A DNA stretch of 64,000 nt from Methylotenera_A sp046594915. Its GTDB lineage: Bacteria; Pseudomonadota; Gammaproteobacteria; Burkholderiales; Methylophilaceae. The notes below the pieces were generated by a model. That model was not told where the DNA came from. It saw only the letters and a program-made list of their open reading frames with translations, and made no database searches. The DNA is taken from positions 62,001 through 126,000 of the forward strand of contig JBKJRC010000016.1 of assembly GCA_046594915.1 (NCBI GenBank). The letters are read 5' to 3'. Positions 63,185-64,000 of this stretch are shown in pieces. The position numbers were made by a program, and so were the translations under genes. Each line of letters starts with the position of its first letter. The first letter of the stretch is position 1.

Positions 63185-64000
63185 TTATGAACTTAATATC
63201 TGGCGCGCGCGCTTGATGGCTGCTTTCACTTGCGTTGGTGCAGTTCCGCCAATATGATTGCGGCTGGCTAACGATCCTTCCAGCGTTAATACTGCATACA
63301 CATCCTCTTGAATCATTTGGCTAAATTGCTGCAAATCTGTTAATGGCAATTCGGCCAAATCACATTTTTTCTGTACCGCATGTTTCACTGCCAACGCGAC
63401 CACCTCATGCGCATCTCTAAAAGGCATGCCTTTTTTCGCCAGATAATCGGCTAAGTCTGTGGCGGTTGCAAAACCTTCCAATGCCGCTTGGCGCATATTG
63501 ACTTTGTTCACCTCTATACCGCGCAACATATCCGCATAAATCGCCAGCGTCATTAAAATCGTATCGGCCGTATCAAACAGCGGCTCTTTGTCTTCCTGGT
63601 TATCCTTGTTATAAGCCAGCGGCTGACCTTTCATCAAAGTCAGCAGTGCAACCAGATGCCCATTCACACGGCCTGTTTTACCGCGCACCAGTTCTGGCAC
63701 ATCGGGGTTTTTCTTTTGCGGCATAATCGATGAACCCGTGCAGAAACGGTCGGCGATGTCTATAAAGGCGAAACGGGGAGAAGACCATAAAATCAACTCT
63801 TCAGAAAAACGCGATAAATGCGTCATCAATAATGCGCTGGCGGCAGTAAATTCAATGGCAAAATCGCGATCAGAAACCGCGTCTAGTGAGTTTTCACAAA
63901 CGCCATCAAAGCCTAAACTTTTTGCCACCATTTCGCGATTAATTGGGTAGCTAGTGCCAGCCAAAGCGGCGGCGCCAAGTGGTAATTTGTTAATGCGTTT
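63185..64000 (-). CDS. argH: argininosuccinate lyase, C-terminal part (truncated by window edge)
   Basis: The frame stays open to the last base, with RINKLPLGAAALAGTSYPI at the edge, so about 272 residues of an enzyme of about 460 aa are visible. The conserved lyase signature is SSIMPQKKNPDVPELVRGK, which carries the catalytic serine loop. It releases fumarate from argininosuccinate in arginine synthesis. The FimV-like gene starts in the base after its stop. Confidence 0.95.
   Translation of the reverse strand, partial: KRINKLPLGAAALAGTSYPINREMVAKSLGFDGVCENSLDAVSDRDFAIEFTAASALLMTHLSRFSEELILWSSPRFAFIDIADRFCTGSSIMPQKKNPDVPELVRGKTGRVNGHLVALLTLMKGQPLAYNKDNQEDKEPLFDTADTILMTLAIYADMLRGIEVNKVNMRQAALEGFATATDLADYLAKKGMPFRDAHEVVALAVKHAVQKKCDLAELPLTDLQQFSQMIQEDVYAVLTLEGSLASRNHIGGTAPTQVKAAIKRARQILSS

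Noticed and set aside
1..64000. tRNA, rRNA, CRISPR, insertion sequence, prophage or integrase
   Set aside because: None of the expected signatures (T-loop, direct-repeat arrays, transposase or integrase motifs) was found on reading both strands.

Overview
This window looks like core chromosome of a moderately AT-rich betaproteobacterium, most likely a methylotroph of the Methylophilaceae (Methylotenera-like). That placement is inference. It rests on a free-standing pqqA gene, a 6-phosphogluconate dehydrogenase next to sugar and housekeeping genes, betaproteobacterial small families (DUF6776-like, DUF1993, DUF2789), and the gene orders yicC...gmk-rpoZ-spoT-recG-ubiC-ubiA and rph-rdgB-hemW. No tRNA, rRNA, insertion sequence, prophage or CRISPR array was seen.

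Layout. 0-7 kb: an OmpR-type two-component pair, convergent with comM-ubiK, then a nitrogen operon (TorF-like porin, glnK, amtB) behind a well-formed sigma-54 promoter. 7-15.2 kb: lysophospholipid recycling (aas-lplT) and a two-gene unit joining an LTA-synthase-family transferase to an unusual protein with a glycosidase-like N-terminus and an LPS-kinase-like C-terminus. 15-22.5 kb: orphan pqqA, DoxX, an extradiol dioxygenase, mltA-apaG, thiS-thiG, an unrecognised 63-aa gene with hairpins in front, gnd, and a dienelactone hydrolase. 22.7-28.5 kb: two tandem serine protease-TPR paralogues, a zinc-ribbon protein, sua5, a cupin, a divergent alkB/alkA DNA-alkylation-repair pair, and a fasciclin protein. 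28.5-38 kb: a structured non-coding stretch, an MFS carrier, a TetR regulator divergent from a SDR-hydrolase-DUF2798 operon with paired operators, a cytochrome b plus molybdopterin oxidoreductase pair, a 39-aa Lys-rich protein, a rhomboid protease and small hypothetical genes. 38-49.9 kb: erpA, bactofilin, argC, rplM-rpsI, fimV, and the leftward ubiA/ubiC/recG/spoT/rpoZ/gmk block. 49.9-55.4 kb: an Anbu proteasome-homologue cluster. 55.5-64 kb: yicC, a Ser/Thr kinase with PP2C phosphatase, rph-rdgB-hemW, a second FimV-like gene, and the C-terminal part of argH running off the right edge.

The most interesting locus is the Anbu cluster. It holds the self-compartmentalising protease Anbu, a transglutaminase-like protein, an alpha-E protein and a circularly permuted ATP-grasp ligase, all on one strand, and it sits between yicC and gmk, which are usually neighbours. 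It also carries a 400-aa protein resembling the C-terminal half of 4-hydroxyphenylpyruvate dioxygenase, with an apparently complete 2-His-1-Glu metal triad. To my knowledge that protein is not a standard member of the described Anbu neighbourhood. Other points worth following are the LTA-synthase/glycosidase-kinase pair, the orphan pqqA, a candidate structured RNA with mutually exclusive pairings at 28.7-28.8 kb, and a sigma-70 promoter framed by two matching operators in the TetR-SDR intergenic region.
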